Source of the DNA: Hyphomicrobiales bacterium
Lineage (GTDB): Bacteria; Pseudomonadota; Alphaproteobacteria; Rhizobiales; Rhizobiaceae
DNA: 64,000 nt
Direction of reading: 5' to 3'
NCBI GenBank assembly: GCA_900472785.1
Contig: UCJH01000044.1
Span: forward strand, 39,514 to 103,513
Part shown: positions 10,438-20,006 of the stretch, in pieces
Position numbering within the stretch: position 1 is the first letter of the stretch
How the letters are laid out: each line of letters starts with the position of its first letter
Notes under the pieces: generated by a model
The model's database searches: none
What the model saw: only the letters and a program-made list of their open reading frames with translations
What the model was told of the DNA's origin: nothing
Position numbers and translations under genes: made by a program

Positions 10438-11013
10438 ATGCTGACCGCGCTCCTGAATGCCCCGGTTCGAACGCAGCGCATTGCAGCACTTGTGATAACG
10501 GGAATCGTCGGCCTCATTGTCCTTGGCCTTGTCCAGATGCTTGGGGTCGGCCTGTATTCTGCCTATGCGGAGATCGGGGAGAAACGCGCGATGCTCGGCA
10601 GGCTGCAGGCGGTCGCAGCGGCCGAGGCCGCCTTCAAAACACCCCTGCTTCCCGAAAACCAAGCCGATCCAATGCTTCTCAGCGGCGACAACGAGGCAGT
10701 GATGACGGCGGCGTTGCAGACCTGGCTGCAAGAGGTGGTCGGCGCTGCAGGCGGCCAGATCAACGCCGTCAGCAATGTCAGCGATGCGGGCGAAAACGAC
10801 ATCAGAATGATTGGGCTGAGAGCCAATTTGTCCGGGACAATGGAGGTTATCCACGGGACGATTTCGGCGATCGAAAGCAACCAGCCCCGGCTTTTCATCA
10901 AGGAGGTCAGCGTTCATTCCGATCAGCAGCAGGTGTCCGAAACGAATTCCGCGGCGCAATTGACAGCAACCATCGTTTTTCTGGGGGCCGCCAGTGCGCA
11001 AAGAAAACCTTGA
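10438..11013 (+). CDS. gspM: type II secretion protein GspM (GspMb type)
   Basis: The 191-residue protein has one N-terminal membrane anchor (ALVITGIVGLIVLGLVQML), then a coiled coil and a ferredoxin-like periplasmic domain, as in the GspM partner of GspL. It starts one base after the gspL stop, and the tight spacing supports coupled expression. The domain is the divergent GspMb form seen in short proteobacterial clusters. The identity comes from architecture and order rather than a strong motif. Confidence 0.75.
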   Translation: MLTALLNAPVRTQRIAALVITGIVGLIVLGLVQMLGVGLYSAYAEIGEKRAMLGRLQAVAAAEAAFKTPLLPENQADPMLLSGDNEAVMTAALQTWLQEVVGAAGGQINAVSNVSDAGENDIRMIGLRANLSGTMEVIHGTISAIESNQPRLFIKEVSVHSDQQQVSETNSAAQLTATIVFLGAASAQRKP

Positions 11014-11022
11014 AGGAGCGGC

Positions 11023-11544
11023 ATGAAACGCCTTGATGTCCTCTCCTTGGTCGTCGCGGTTGTTGCGTTTGCTGCGGCGACATCCGTGCACCGCGTTCGT
11101 TTCGACGCATCCGCCATACCTGCGAAATTTGCGTTTGGCAGTCTGGATCTCGATGCAGGTGCACGGACGGTATTCGAACGATCCCCCGTACCGACGGCCG
11201 ATACCTATGCACGTCCTCTTTTCGCGCCTGACAGACGTCCCCATCAGCCTCAACAGGAAACAGTGCAAGACGAAGAACTGCCATTGCCTGTCATGGTGGA
11301 AGACGAGCCTCCGATGGTCCAGGAGGTGGAGGAACCCCGGTTCAGGCTGCTGGGAACGGATCCCCGCTCCGAGGTGGCAAGCGCCTTGCTCGTAACGGAT
11401 GAAACCGGGCGCAGCGCCTGGTTCCGCAAAGGCGAAATCGTCAGCGGATGGGTTATCACGAAAATTGGCCCCAACGATATCGAGTTGTCGAATGGTACGG
11501 ACAGACAAGTGAATTTTCGACTCCCACTGTACCCGGACAAATGA
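11023..11544 (+). CDS. gspN: GspN/GspC-like type II secretion protein
   Basis: The 173-residue protein has an N-terminal signal anchor, then a proline/glutamate-rich linker (about residues 65-100) and a compact beta-rich domain (FRLLGTDPRSEVASALL, then GRSAWFRKGEIVSGW). That domain resembles the homology region of GspC, which connects the inner-membrane platform to the secretin. A Shine-Dalgarno-like AAGGAG lies just upstream of the ATG. Its stop overlaps the gspK start (ATGA). No PDZ domain is present. GspN versus GspC naming is uncertain. Confidence 0.68.
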   Translation: MKRLDVLSLVVAVVAFAAATSVHRVRFDASAIPAKFAFGSLDLDAGARTVFERSPVPTADTYARPLFAPDRRPHQPQQETVQDEELPLPVMVEDEPPMVQEVEEPRFRLLGTDPRSEVASALLVTDETGRSAWFRKGEIVSGWVITKIGPNDIELSNGTDRQVNFRLPLYPDK

Positions 11545-12439
11545 CGATGACGCCCGGCGATAAAATGGATTCGAGCGTGCCGTCCGAAGGCTTCGGCATG
11601 ATTGCCGCCCTGCTGTTCATCCTCGTCATTGCAGCCGTCGCGACACCGCTTGCCATTGTCAGCCGAACGCAGGTCCAAGTCTCTTCGTATAGCGGCAAGC
11701 AGACCCGGTTCAATTTTCTTTCCGTCGGGCTCAGCCGTTTGGTCTATGCCCTTTTATCAAAACTCTCCGGCTGCTTTTGAAGCCTGGCAGCCCTGCGAAG
11801 CCGCGACAGGGTTTATTTTATCGGTGTCTAGGATCAGGCGGGCTGATCGATCTGAACAGCGCCAGCACCCCATTGCTGGCGACCGGTTTCGCTGTGCTGG
11901 GATATGACGGCACCCAGGCATCCCGATTGGCGGCCGGAGTAGAGGACTACAGGGCGCTCGGCAGTGCGCGCCCGGACGAGAATTTGTCCTCTGCTCTGCC
12001 GTTGAAACATGCGCCCTTCGACAACATTGCGGAACTCTATGATCTGATTCCGGACAAGGATGCTTCAAGCATGCGCATCTCGGAGATCTTCACGGTGTTC
12101 AACAAGACCGAGGCGGTCGTCCTTTCCAAGGGCAAGCGATGCTCTCAAGCAAAGGCTCACGGGGAATCAAACGCTGCGCGAGTTTGTCGTGTCTTCCAGC
12201 ATCCCGTCCGGCCCCGTCCGGATCACCGTGGCCGAATTTGACCAAGGTCGGCCGTCGGGCCTGATCTCGTCCACCATGATTGTGCCGTCCAATGAAGAGG
12301 CAGAGCGACAGACAATCGTCGAAAGGAGCATCGACATCATCGACATGGGAGATCTGTGGCTTGCCACGCCGGAACGGTTGCAGTGTGCGCCACCGGCGGC
12401 GAAATCTCGACCCGGCGCACCGTGATCCTTGTGAAATGA
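11541..12439 (+). pseudogene. gspK: frameshifted gspK (minor pseudopilin)
   Basis: ATG 11541 overlaps the preceding stop and opens a prepilin-like start (GFGMIAALLFILVIAAV) without Glu at +5, as expected for GspK. That frame stops at 11778-11780. The diagnostic GLIDLNSAS continues in a second frame from about 11840 to 12135. REFVVSSSIPSGPVRITV lies back in the first frame to about 12383. A plausible natural end (GEISTRRTVILVK) lies in the second frame again, stopping at 12437-12439. At least three frame changes mean a decayed gene, unless assembly quality is poor here. Confidence 0.72.
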
Positions 12440-12634
12440 GCCAACCTTTTGCATTCCGCGCATGTCATCATGACGACAACCCATGTGTTGGATCGTCTGA
12501 CGTTCGCCGCTTATGGTTTGATCTTGGCGGATATTCTGTCGATGGCGACTGAAGGGGGGCAGGGGAATGCTTTTCACGTGCGCGCCAGAAACGCAGAAGC
12601 CCCATAAGGCGATTTATGGAGCTTTCTAACGTAA

Positions 12635-12838
12635 TGAACGTCACCGGGTTTGCCGGAGGCCATTTGGTTTAAGTTATGCGGCCATGGCTGGTTCGTCCAG
12701 CATGGCATAGTACCGCTCTTCGGCTTCGGCTGGCGGCATGTTTCCGATAGGCTCCAGGAGGCGTCGATAGTTGAACCAGTCGCTCCATTCCAAAGTGGCG
12801 AATTCCTCCGTAAATTGCTTCTGATAAACTTGCTGAAG
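12635..12838 (-). mobile_element. IS3-family right end with transposase orfB C-terminal remnant
   Basis: The minus strand encodes the end of an IS3-type integrase (EEFATLEWSDWFNYRRLLEP, then PPAEAEERYYAMLDEP) with stop TAA at 12674-12676. An IS terminus like those of rhizobial IS3 elements follows near 12635 (tgaacgtcaccgggtttgcc). Everything upstream of QQVYQKQF (about 12838) is lost. The adjoining 12440-12634 and 12839-12940 carry no supported gene. The fragment marks the right border of the decaying gsp cluster. Confidence 0.8.
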
Positions 12839-12941
12839 TCGTGGTCGCGAGAGACAAGGAATTGCTTTTGGATCCTGGAAGGATCCGACGCCCTATCCGC
12901 ATCTCGTTCACCCTGCGGTCTGTTTGACAGGTTTGTTTCAG

Positions 12942-12975
12942 CGTCATCGGGAGGGTCTCGACCGTCCCGATGACG
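12942..12975 (-). terminator. terminator-like hairpin after the exported hydrolase
   Basis: The perfect inverted repeat cgtcatcggga (12942-12952) and tcccgatgacg (12965-12975) has a 12-base loop. It lies ten bases past the stop of the minus-strand hydrolase gene. The following strand lacks a strong T-run, so termination strength is uncertain. Confidence 0.5.
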
Positions 12976-12984
12976 CGAAGTTGG

Positions 12985-13782
12985 TCATTGCTTTTTTGCC
13001 GACGCGGCCTTTGCGGCCTGATCGATGGTCTCGGAGATGACCGCCGGCTGTGTCATGAACAGGGCGTGGCTTGCCGATACCTTTGTGATCTTGGCACCGA
13101 TCCGCTCAGCCATATGGATCAGCATGGCCTGGTCGAAAGCCTTGTCTTCGGTGGCAATAACGGCCCAGCTGGGCTTGCTGCGCCAAGCGGCGTTTTCGAG
13201 TTTGGTGCCGAACGCCGACATGTTGATCGGAACCTGCGCGTCCCTCATGAAGGCAACATCAGCGTCGCTGACGTCATGCGCGAAACCCGCCTTGAACTTT
13301 TCCGGGCTGACATAGCCGAAACCATCCTTTGTGGTCTCGATAACGAACTCCGACGCTGGAGCAAATCCTTCGTATTGCTGAGCCGTGGTCTCGCCGGCAT
13401 CCGGGGAAAGGGCGGAGACATAGACGAGCCCCATAACCTTGGGATCGATGCCAGCTTCCGTGATGACCGTACCACCCCAGGAATGGCCAACGAGAATGAC
13501 CGGACCATCCTGACGCTCAAGCGCGCGCTTGGTGGAGGCGACATCGTCGGCGAGAGATGTCAGCGGGTTCTGCACAATGGTGACACGATAGCCGCGTTTG
13601 GTCAGATTGTCATAAACACCTTTCCAGCCTGAACCGTCCGCAAACGCGCCGTGAACGAGAACGACGTTTTTAACGGATTGATCTGTTGGAAGGGTGTCCG
13701 CGGCATTCGCCGACGGCAGCGCAACCGAAAGTGAGATTGCGGCTGCGATTGCGGACATGGTGGTGACGGACTTGCGTGTCAT
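12985..13782 (-). CDS. exported alpha/beta hydrolase
   Basis: The 265-residue protein has a Sec signal peptide (cleavage after ANA, about residue 27). The alpha/beta hydrolase fold starts at VVLVHGAFADGSGW (oxyanion region). The nucleophile elbow is GHSWGG (Ser101), and a late His lies in SASHALF. It probably acts as an esterase or lactonase-type hydrolase in the periplasm; the substrate is unknown. It is transcribed divergently from an OhrR-like regulator, with palindromic operator candidates between them, suggesting induction by a redox or electrophile signal. Confidence 0.85.
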   Translation of the reverse strand: MTRKSVTTMSAIAAAISLSVALPSANAADTLPTDQSVKNVVLVHGAFADGSGWKGVYDNLTKRGYRVTIVQNPLTSLADDVASTKRALERQDGPVILVGHSWGGTVITEAGIDPKVMGLVYVSALSPDAGETTAQQYEGFAPASEFVIETTKDGFGYVSPEKFKAGFAHDVSDADVAFMRDAQVPINMSAFGTKLENAAWRSKPSWAVIATEDKAFDQAMLIHMAERIGAKITKVSASHALFMTQPAVISETIDQAAKAASAKKQ

Positions 13783-13802
13783 GACTTTTTCCTTCTGTAA
13801 TT

Positions 13803-13819
13803 GCGATAACTGTTATCGC
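13803..13819. promoter_or_regulatory. palindromic operator candidate for the OhrR-like regulator
   Basis: GCGATAAC-T-GTTATCGC is a perfect 17-bp palindrome. The related half-site TTATCGCGATAT occurs at 13813-13824 and again at 13866-13877 in the same 143-bp divergent intergenic region. MarR/OhrR proteins bind such palindromes as dimers, so control of both flanking genes is the likely role. Confidence 0.65.
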
Positions 13820-13925
13820 GATATCTATTAAGTTTCATATCTTGAGCCGCACGTCAACATGATTCTTATCGCGATATTGGTTTTCGTGATAATTTCGATT
13901 ATATGGATATCGACAGGAGCTCAAA

Positions 13926-14393
13926 ATGACCCAACGCCCCAACGATCCCCCGCCTTTGCCCGACCAACTGTGCTATGCGATTTACACCGCCGGTATTGCT
14001 ATTCAGCGCGCATACAAGCCGCTTCTCGACGAGCTTGGGCTGACATATCCGCAATATCTCGTGCTCAATGTTCTCTGGGCGAAAGACGAACAAACCGTGG
14101 TTTCCATCGCCGACCGCCTTGCTCTGGAATCCAGCACGCTGACCCCGCTTTTGAAGCGCCTGGAAGCAGCCGGACACTTACGTCGGACGCGCAACCTGAA
14201 CAACGAACGGCAGGTACTGGTGGCGCTGACGGACCAGGGGCGCGCCTTGCAGCACAGGGCCGGCTGCCTCAGCGATACCTTGCTTGCAGCCTCGACCCAG
14301 ACACCACCGGAACTCGCTGCCTTGAACCGCGACGTGCGGCATCTGCGTGACGCGATATACTCCCAGATCGGCGGGTGGGCCGCACCCGCCTGA
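13926..14393 (+). CDS. MarR-family regulator, OhrR-like one-cysteine type
   Basis: The 155-residue winged-helix repressor carries LPDQLCYAIYTA near its N-terminus, placing Cys16 where OhrR has its peroxide-sensing cysteine. The wHTH runs through SIADRLALESSTLTPLLKRLE and the wing NNERQVLVALT. GGAGC a few bases upstream of the ATG is a good Shine-Dalgarno sequence. Its usual partner ohr is absent; the divergent neighbour is an exported hydrolase. By family knowledge, oxidation by organic hydroperoxides releases it from DNA. Whether this protein senses peroxide is inferred from the cysteine. Confidence 0.82.
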   Translation: MTQRPNDPPPLPDQLCYAIYTAGIAIQRAYKPLLDELGLTYPQYLVLNVLWAKDEQTVVSIADRLALESSTLTPLLKRLEAAGHLRRTRNLNNERQVLVALTDQGRALQHRAGCLSDTLLAASTQTPPELAALNRDVRHLRDAIYSQIGGWAAPA

Positions 14394-14420
14394 CTGCATC
14401 GTGTGATATGACTTACCTTC

Positions 14421-15200
14421 TCAAGCGGTCGGAACAGTTCCGCCGTCGATCACATGCTCTGTCCCCGTAATCGATGTTGCTCGATCCGATGCAAGGAACG
14501 CGATCAGATCAGCGACCTCTTCCGGAGCGGCCGGCCGCCCCAGCGGTATGCCGCCGAGCGAATTCATGATGACCTGCACCGCGTCGTCGTAGCTGATGCC
14601 CGCTTGCTCCGCGATGCGTAGAGCCAGACCATTGGACCCCGGGCTTGCGATCCAGCCGGGAGAAACCCGCACCACCCGTACCCCTTTCGGGGAAACTTCC
14701 TTGGAGATGCTCTTGCTGTAGGTATTAAGGGCCGCCTTGGCCGCAGCGTACCCGGTCGTTGCCTCGGGTAGCGGAAGATTTCTCTGAATCGAGGTGACGT
14801 GGATGACGACGCCGCTTCCCTGCGCGATCATGCCGGGGATGAGAGCGCGATCCAGCCTGATCGCCGGGAAGAAATTGAGGTTGAATTCTTTCTCCCATTC
14901 CGCGTCGGTGAGGGCAGCAAATCCGCCGGACGGGGCCGAAGAGCCGCCCAGGACGTTCACAAGAATATCGAGACCGCCGAGTTCCTGACGCACCGCGTCA
15001 ACGACGGTTTGTACTCCCGTCGTCGTGGTCAGGTCGGCTTCAACGAATGCCGCACCGTAGACATCAGCCGGCTTGGTGCGAGCGCTGGTCAGGACGCGGG
15101 CGCCAAGCTCTTTGAACAGCGCCACGGTCGCAGCGCCGGCGCCCGATGTGCCGCCGGTGATCAGGGCGCGACGCCCCTGCAAGGTGACAAACGGGGTCAT
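14421..15200 (-). CDS. SDR-family oxidoreductase
   Basis: This is a classical short-chain dehydrogenase of 259 residues, with the cofactor loop GGTSGAG (residues 16-22) in a Rossmann fold. The active-site residues are Ser137 (VTS), Tyr151 and Lys155 (YAAAK). The C-terminus ends in the usual [11 protein letters not shown]. The substrate is unknown. Its start overlaps the stop of the upstream NTF2-like gene (ATGA at 15197-15200), so the two are co-translated and probably act on one pathway under the divergent LysR regulator. Confidence 0.88.
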   Translation of the reverse strand: MTPFVTLQGRRALITGGTSGAGAATVALFKELGARVLTSARTKPADVYGAAFVEADLTTTTGVQTVVDAVRQELGGLDILVNVLGGSSAPSGGFAALTDAEWEKEFNLNFFPAIRLDRALIPGMIAQGSGVVIHVTSIQRNLPLPEATTGYAAAKAALNTYSKSISKEVSPKGVRVVRVSPGWIASPGSNGLALRIAEQAGISYDDAVQVIMNSLGGIPLGRPAAPEEVADLIAFLASDRATSITGTEHVIDGGTVPTA

Positions 15201-15526
15201 ACGGTGATCTCCAGTTCGGCGACCTTGTCGCCCGCGAGGACGAATAAGTACCTCAGATCAATAGGGCTGCCGGGGAACGTGCCGACGACGTGGCCTGTCA
15301 CCACGGTTCTTCCGTGTTCAGTGGCGATAAGGAAGGGCTCTACCGCGTAGCTGTATTCTTGCGAGGCCGCCGCCATCCATTGGCGAATGGCGTCACAGCC
15401 TTCATGGGTTTTACCCTTGTCCTTGACGAGGCCGTTTTCAGTAAAAGTGGCTGCAATGGCATCGGGACTGCCGTCCCGGTCGGCGTCGAAATAAGCTTTG
15501 ATGCCCTTCGGTAGTTTGATCGTCAT
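15197..15526 (-). CDS. SnoaL/NTF2-like small protein
   Basis: The 109-residue protein has the cone-shaped NTF2/SnoaL pattern: an N-terminal helix followed by [20 protein letters not shown], then beta strands ([14 protein letters not shown], then [15 protein letters not shown]). These proteins are small-molecule isomerases, hydrolases or binding proteins. GGAGGACC upstream of the ATG gives a good ribosome-binding site. It is the first gene of a two-gene unit with the SDR. The exact activity cannot be read from sequence. Confidence 0.78.
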   Translation of the reverse strand: MTIKLPKGIKAYFDADRDGSPDAIAATFTENGLVKDKGKTHEGCDAIRQWMAAASQEYSYAVEPFLIATEHGRTVVTGHVVGTFPGSPIDLRYLFVLAGDKVAELEITV

Positions 15527-15585
15527 TTTGGTCCTCCATTGTTTTTCCGACCTTGCCGGCTGCGGGCCGCAACCTTCAAAGGCTG

Positions 15586-15620
15586 ATCATGTCAATCTAA
15601 GCCGAGGCGATTGACATGAT
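15586..15620. promoter_or_regulatory. perfect 12-bp inverted repeat, LysR operator candidate
   Basis: The arms atcatgtcaatc (15586-15597) and gattgacatgat (15609-15620) are exact reverse complements around an 11-base spacer. They lie between the divergent NTF2-like/SDR unit and the lysR gene. Size and place fit a LysR-type recognition site controlling both promoters. Confidence 0.65.
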
Positions 15621-15662
15621 AACTGGGACAAATCAGGATGAGGCATAACGAAAAGAGGGATA

Positions 15663-16616
15663 ATGACGCGATCTGTCCTTGCCGACCTTGATGCCGTTCT
15701 CAGCATCGCGCGTCTGGGCTCGTTCCGCGCTGCCGCGCTGGAGCTCGGCATGTCCACGACAGCCCTGAGCAATGCCATCGCAAAGCTTGAGCAGCGCCTG
15801 GGCGTTCGCCTGTTTAACCGTACGACGCGAAGCGTTTCGCTCACCGATGCGGGCCAGACCTTTGTCGAGCGGGTCGGGCCGGCGATGACGGACATTCACG
15901 ATGCTATGCTCACGGTCCAGTCTCTCCAGGAAACTCCGACGGGCACATTGCGCATCAATGCCTTCGCAACGGCAGCGCGGGAGGTCATTGAGCCGCTCAT
16001 CTTGTCGTACATGCGGCGCTATCCGCAGGTGCATATCGATCTGGTCACGGAGGGACGGATTGTAGACATTGTAGCCGCCGGCTTCGACCTGGGCCTGAGG
16101 CCGGCCGATCTGGTGCCCAGCGACATGATTGCCGTCCCGCTTGGCCTGAAGCGCAGCAATGCCGTTGTCGCATCACCGGACTTTCTGCGCACTCACGGCA
16201 GGCCGACGGTACCAGCCGACCTGTACCGGTTTCGCTGCATTCGTGCCCGTCTGCCCAACAACGCCTTGTTTCGGTGGAAATTTGAAAAGGAGGGGAACGC
16301 TGTCCAGATCGATGTGCAAGGCTCGATCACCCTCGACGAGCCGAGCCTTGTCAGGATCGCGGCTGAGAATGGCGTTGGGCTGGGATACGTCATGGAGGCC
16401 GATGTGCGGGATGACATTGCGGCCGGTCGACTGATCCGCGTTCTCGAGGATTGGACCCCTTCCTTGGCGCCGCTCGCGCTGTATTACCCTGGGAGGAAAA
16501 ACCCACCGGCTGCCTTTAGTGCGTTCATTCAAGCTGCCCGTGAATTTGCGAGTGAGCAATCGTCCGGCGCACGAATCAACGTCTCGTCTAAATTGCCGAT
16601 ATCTGACATATTTTGA
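15663..16616 (+). CDS. LysR-family transcriptional regulator
   Basis: The 317-residue protein has an N-terminal winged HTH (residues about 5-65: [20 protein letters not shown], then [16 protein letters not shown]) and a periplasmic-binding-like effector domain from about residue 90. It belongs to the AaeR/CrgA-like group often encoded next to SDR genes. It is divergent from the NTF2-like/SDR unit and shares the inverted-repeat operator candidate. The inducer is unknown. Confidence 0.9.
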   Translation: MTRSVLADLDAVLSIARLGSFRAAALELGMSTTALSNAIAKLEQRLGVRLFNRTTRSVSLTDAGQTFVERVGPAMTDIHDAMLTVQSLQETPTGTLRINAFATAAREVIEPLILSYMRRYPQVHIDLVTEGRIVDIVAAGFDLGLRPADLVPSDMIAVPLGLKRSNAVVASPDFLRTHGRPTVPADLYRFRCIRARLPNNALFRWKFEKEGNAVQIDVQGSITLDEPSLVRIAAENGVGLGYVMEADVRDDIAAGRLIRVLEDWTPSLAPLALYYPGRKNPPAAFSAFIQAAREFASEQSSGARINVSSKLPISDIF

Positions 16617-16952
16617 CGTTGTCCCTTTTGCTGTGAATATGGCCGCTCATTGAGAGTTTTGATGTTCGGAAACCGTGTACGGATTTTAAATATTTGGAAT
16701 CGGCTAAATCAAGAGGCGCAATTACATGCCTTGAACGAATACGGACCTGCCGCGTACAATTCTCGATCATGTACGTCGAGATCGCGCCAAGGAGGTGGCG
16801 GCGGCTTTGCTGATCTGTTCCACATATCGAAAACAGATACTAAGAGCTTAAACATCTGACGTGGTTCGTCAAAAAACTCGGGCTATTCAGACTGTCGATG
16901 ACGACGGACCGCCCTATAAAGGTAGTTATTCAATAAATTTGTGTGGCGCGGG
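16617..16952. other. intergenic region without a supported gene
   Basis: Between the LysR gene and the hybrid kinase there is AT-richer sequence with only short ORFs lacking family features. A purine-rich aaggaggtgg near 16790 leads only into a short ORF of no recognisable composition. I see no RNA gene or clear operator. Confidence 0.5.
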
Positions 16953-19900
16953 ATGGACGTAGCAAGCGATAACGTATCGAATTCCGGGAACCAAGCCTTC
17001 TCCGACGCGGCTGCATTGTTTGCCGGCCCCGGTGAGGTCCGTTCCCTTGCAAGAGGTCTCGACTGGGCGAAGACCCATCTCGGACCTACGTCGGATTGGT
17101 CGCCGGCACTACGAACGATGGCGCGGTCGATTTTCGATTCGCCTTTCCCGACCTGCCTATGGTCAGGTCCGCAATACGTCCTGATCTACAACGACTCCTA
17201 CAGACGCATTCTCGCTGCAAAACATCCTGCGGCCCTCGGGCAACCAGGCTCCACCGTCTGGGCCGAAATATGGGACGAGCTCAAATCCCAGTTCGACGAG
17301 GTTCGCGCGGGAGGCAGCTCGTTTTATTTCGAGGACGCGCCATTCGTCATGGCACGGCTCGACGGCGGGGGGACGGAGACTGCTTGGTTCAATTACTCGC
17401 TTTCTGCCTTGCGTGACGAAGATGGAACTGTGGCTGCGGTTCTCAATATCACGCCAGAAACGACTGCCCGTGTCATTCTCGAACGCCGCCTGACCGAGGA
17501 GCAAACGGCGCTGGCAACCAGCGAGGAGCGTCTGCGCCTTGCCGTGGACAATGCAGATGTGGGCCTCTGGGACGTTGATCTGGTCAATAACAGGCTAATC
17601 TGGCCTGCCCGCACCAAGGCAATGTTCGGCATTTCGGATGACGTGCCCGTCACCATGGACGATTTCTACAATGGGCTCCATTCCGACGATCGTCATGCAA
17701 CCACGGCAGCATTCCTTGCTGCGGCCGATCCCGAACAGCGAACCCTCTACGACGTGGAATACCGCACGATCGGCAAGGAGGATGGTGTCGAGCGGTGGGT
17801 TGCGGCGAAGGGACGGGGCGTCTTCGATGCATCGGGCCGCTGTTTGCGGGTAACTGGGACCGCACTGGAAATTACCTCGAGAAAGGCCGCGGAAATCCGC
17901 CGCAACGCACTTGTCGACCTGACCCAATCCATCCGCGACCTAAAGGAGCCGGCCGACATCGCTTACGCCGCCGCAGAGGTCCTCGGTCGAACGATGGGCA
18001 GCACCCGGGTGGGATATTCTGCCGTCGATCATGATGCCGAGACATTGCACACCGACCGAGATTGGACCGCGCCGGGAGTAGATACGCTCGCGGGCACTCT
18101 GTCCTTGCGGGACTACGGATCGTTCATCGACAGTCTCAAGCGTGGCGAGTTTGCCGTTATTAACGATGTGCGCACCGATGCCAGGACGACAGGTTTGGCC
18201 GCCGAGGCTCTGGAAGCGAAAAGCACGCGAGCCTTCGTAAACGCGCCTGTCCTCGAACAGGGAAGGCTGGTTGCGGTCTTCTTTGTCAATCATGGGGAAA
18301 AGCGCAACTGGAGCGAGGGAGACGTAACCCTCATAAGGGAGTTTGCGGAACGGACCCGGACTGCCGTTGAACGCGCACGTGGCGAGCATGCACTGCGGGA
18401 AAGCGAAATACGGCTGCGCGAACTGAACGAGACGCTGGAAGCTCAGGTCGAGGCCCGCTCGGCGGAACGAGATCGATTGTGGAACCTCTCCCAGGACATG
18501 CTGGCGCGGGCAGACTACACCGGCATGATGTCGGCGGTCAGTCCCGCCTGGACGCAGGTGCTGGGCTGGAGCGAGCGCGAGTTGCTCACGCGAGGCTACG
18601 CCACGTTCATGCATCCCGATGACGAGCCTCCGACGCTCGAGGCAATCGGCCGCATGGCACAGACCGGTCAACCGACCCGCTTCGAGAACCGCATCAGCAC
18701 AAAGGAAGGCAGTTGGAAGCATATCGAGTGGACCGTCGCTCCGGAGCGTGACGGCGTGAACTTTATTGCGGTGGGGCGCGACCTCAGTCATGTCAAAGCG
18801 CGGGAGGCTGAGTTGGCGCAGGCCCAGGAAGCGCTGCGGCAAAGCCAGAAGATGGAAGCGGTCGGGCAACTCACCGGCGGTCTTGCCCACGACTTCAACA
18901 ACCTGCTCGCCGGCATCTCCGGTTCGCTCGACCTGATGCAGACTCGCATGGGACAGGGGCGCTTCAACGAGCTGGAGCGATACATGACGGGCGCCAAAGG
19001 GGCAGCCAGCCGGGCGGCTGCCCTGACGCACCGCCTGTTGGCCTTCTCTCGTCGGCAGACACTGGAGCCGAAGCCAACGAATGTCGATCGCCTCATCGCT
19101 GGCATGGAGGACATGGTCCGCCGGACGGTCGGTCCGGAAACAGCTGTTGAATTCCATGGCACCAAGGACCTCTGGTCGACGCTGGTCGATCCGAACCAGC
19201 TTGAAAACGTCCTCCTCAACCTTTGCATCAATGCGCGCGACGCCATGCCTGACGGTGGGCTCATTTCTATCGAGACAGACAACCGAACAATCGACAGGCT
19301 GGCTGGCGGACTACGAGATATGCCCGCCGGAGAGTATGTTTCGCTTTCTGTTTCCGACAACGGCGTTGGCATGACACCCGAAATTGTCGAGCGTGTATTT
19401 GAACCGTTTTTCACGACGAAGCCAACCGGGCTGGGCACGGGTCTGGGGCTGTCGATGGTTCATGGTTTTGTCAACCAGTCGGGCGGGCAGGTCAGAATTC
19501 ATTCCGCTGTCGGAAAGGGCACGACCGTGACAATCTTCCTGCCTCGTCATGCGATGATCGAAGCCCCCGCCGCCGATGTAGAAGTCAAGGCCGCCGACCT
19601 GCAAACCGAGGGCGGACAAATGGTGCTCGTAGTCGACGACGAGGCTTTGGTCCGCATGCTCGTTGTCGATACGTTGGAAGAACTCGGTTACCGAACATTG
19701 GAAGCGGGTGATGGTCCGGAGGGATTGAAGATCCTTCGCTCAGACATCCAGATCGATCTTTTGATCACCGATGTCGGTTTGCCAAATGGTATGAACGGGC
19801 GGCAGGTCGCCGACGCGGCGCGCGAACTGCGCCCCGGCCTCAAGGTTATGTTTGTAACTGGTTACGCCGAAACGGCTGTTCTCAGCCATGGCCATCTCGA

Positions 19901-19979
19901 TCCCGGCATGCAGGTCATAACAAAGCCGTTCGAGATCAACGCCTTTGCGAAGCGCATACAGGAATTTATCAAGTCCTGA
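16953..19979 (+). CDS. hybrid sensor histidine kinase with PAS and GAF domains and a receiver
   Basis: The cytosolic hybrid kinase has about 1008 residues and no membrane segment. In order it has a PAS-like N-terminus (about 30-150), PAS (about 175-305), GAF (about 320-470), a short coiled coil, PAS (about 505-620), HisKA with phospho-acceptor His646 in LAHDFNNLL, HATPase (N box INARDAMPDGG, G box GLGTGLGLSMVHGF) and a C-terminal receiver with Asp940 (LLITDVGLP). ATG 16953 and GTG 16941 are both possible starts; neither has a strong ribosome-binding site. No response regulator gene is adjacent. The signal is unknown; GAF/PAS suggest redox, light or small-ligand sensing. Confidence 0.92.
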   Translation: MDVASDNVSNSGNQAFSDAAALFAGPGEVRSLARGLDWAKTHLGPTSDWSPALRTMARSIFDSPFPTCLWSGPQYVLIYNDSYRRILAAKHPAALGQPGSTVWAEIWDELKSQFDEVRAGGSSFYFEDAPFVMARLDGGGTETAWFNYSLSALRDEDGTVAAVLNITPETTARVILERRLTEEQTALATSEERLRLAVDNADVGLWDVDLVNNRLIWPARTKAMFGISDDVPVTMDDFYNGLHSDDRHATTAAFLAAADPEQRTLYDVEYRTIGKEDGVERWVAAKGRGVFDASGRCLRVTGTALEITSRKAAEIRRNALVDLTQSIRDLKEPADIAYAAAEVLGRTMGSTRVGYSAVDHDAETLHTDRDWTAPGVDTLAGTLSLRDYGSFIDSLKRGEFAVINDVRTDARTTGLAAEALEAKSTRAFVNAPVLEQGRLVAVFFVNHGEKRNWSEGDVTLIREFAERTRTAVERARGEHALRESEIRLRELNETLEAQVEARSAERDRLWNLSQDMLARADYTGMMSAVSPAWTQVLGWSERELLTRGYATFMHPDDEPPTLEAIGRMAQTGQPTRFENRISTKEGSWKHIEWTVAPERDGVNFIAVGRDLSHVKAREAELAQAQEALRQSQKMEAVGQLTGGLAHDFNNLLAGISGSLDLMQTRMGQGRFNELERYMTGAKGAASRAAALTHRLLAFSRRQTLEPKPTNVDRLIAGMEDMVRRTVGPETAVEFHGTKDLWSTLVDPNQLENVLLNLCINARDAMPDGGLISIETDNRTIDRLAGGLRDMPAGEYVSLSVSDNGVGMTPEIVERVFEPFFTTKPTGLGTGLGLSMVHGFVNQSGGQVRIHSAVGKGTTVTIFLPRHAMIEAPAADVEVKAADLQTEGGQMVLVVDDEALVRMLVVDTLEELGYRTLEAGDGPEGLKILRSDIQIDLLITDVGLPNGMNGRQVADAARELRPGLKVMFVTGYAETAVLSHGHLDPGMQVITKPFEINAFAKRIQEFIKS

Positions 19980-20006
19980 GCCACTCAGAAATCGCAGCGC
20001 ATGGAG

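Noticed and set aside
16650..16859. 69-codon frame before the hybrid kinase
   Set aside because: No family features, poor start context and odd composition.
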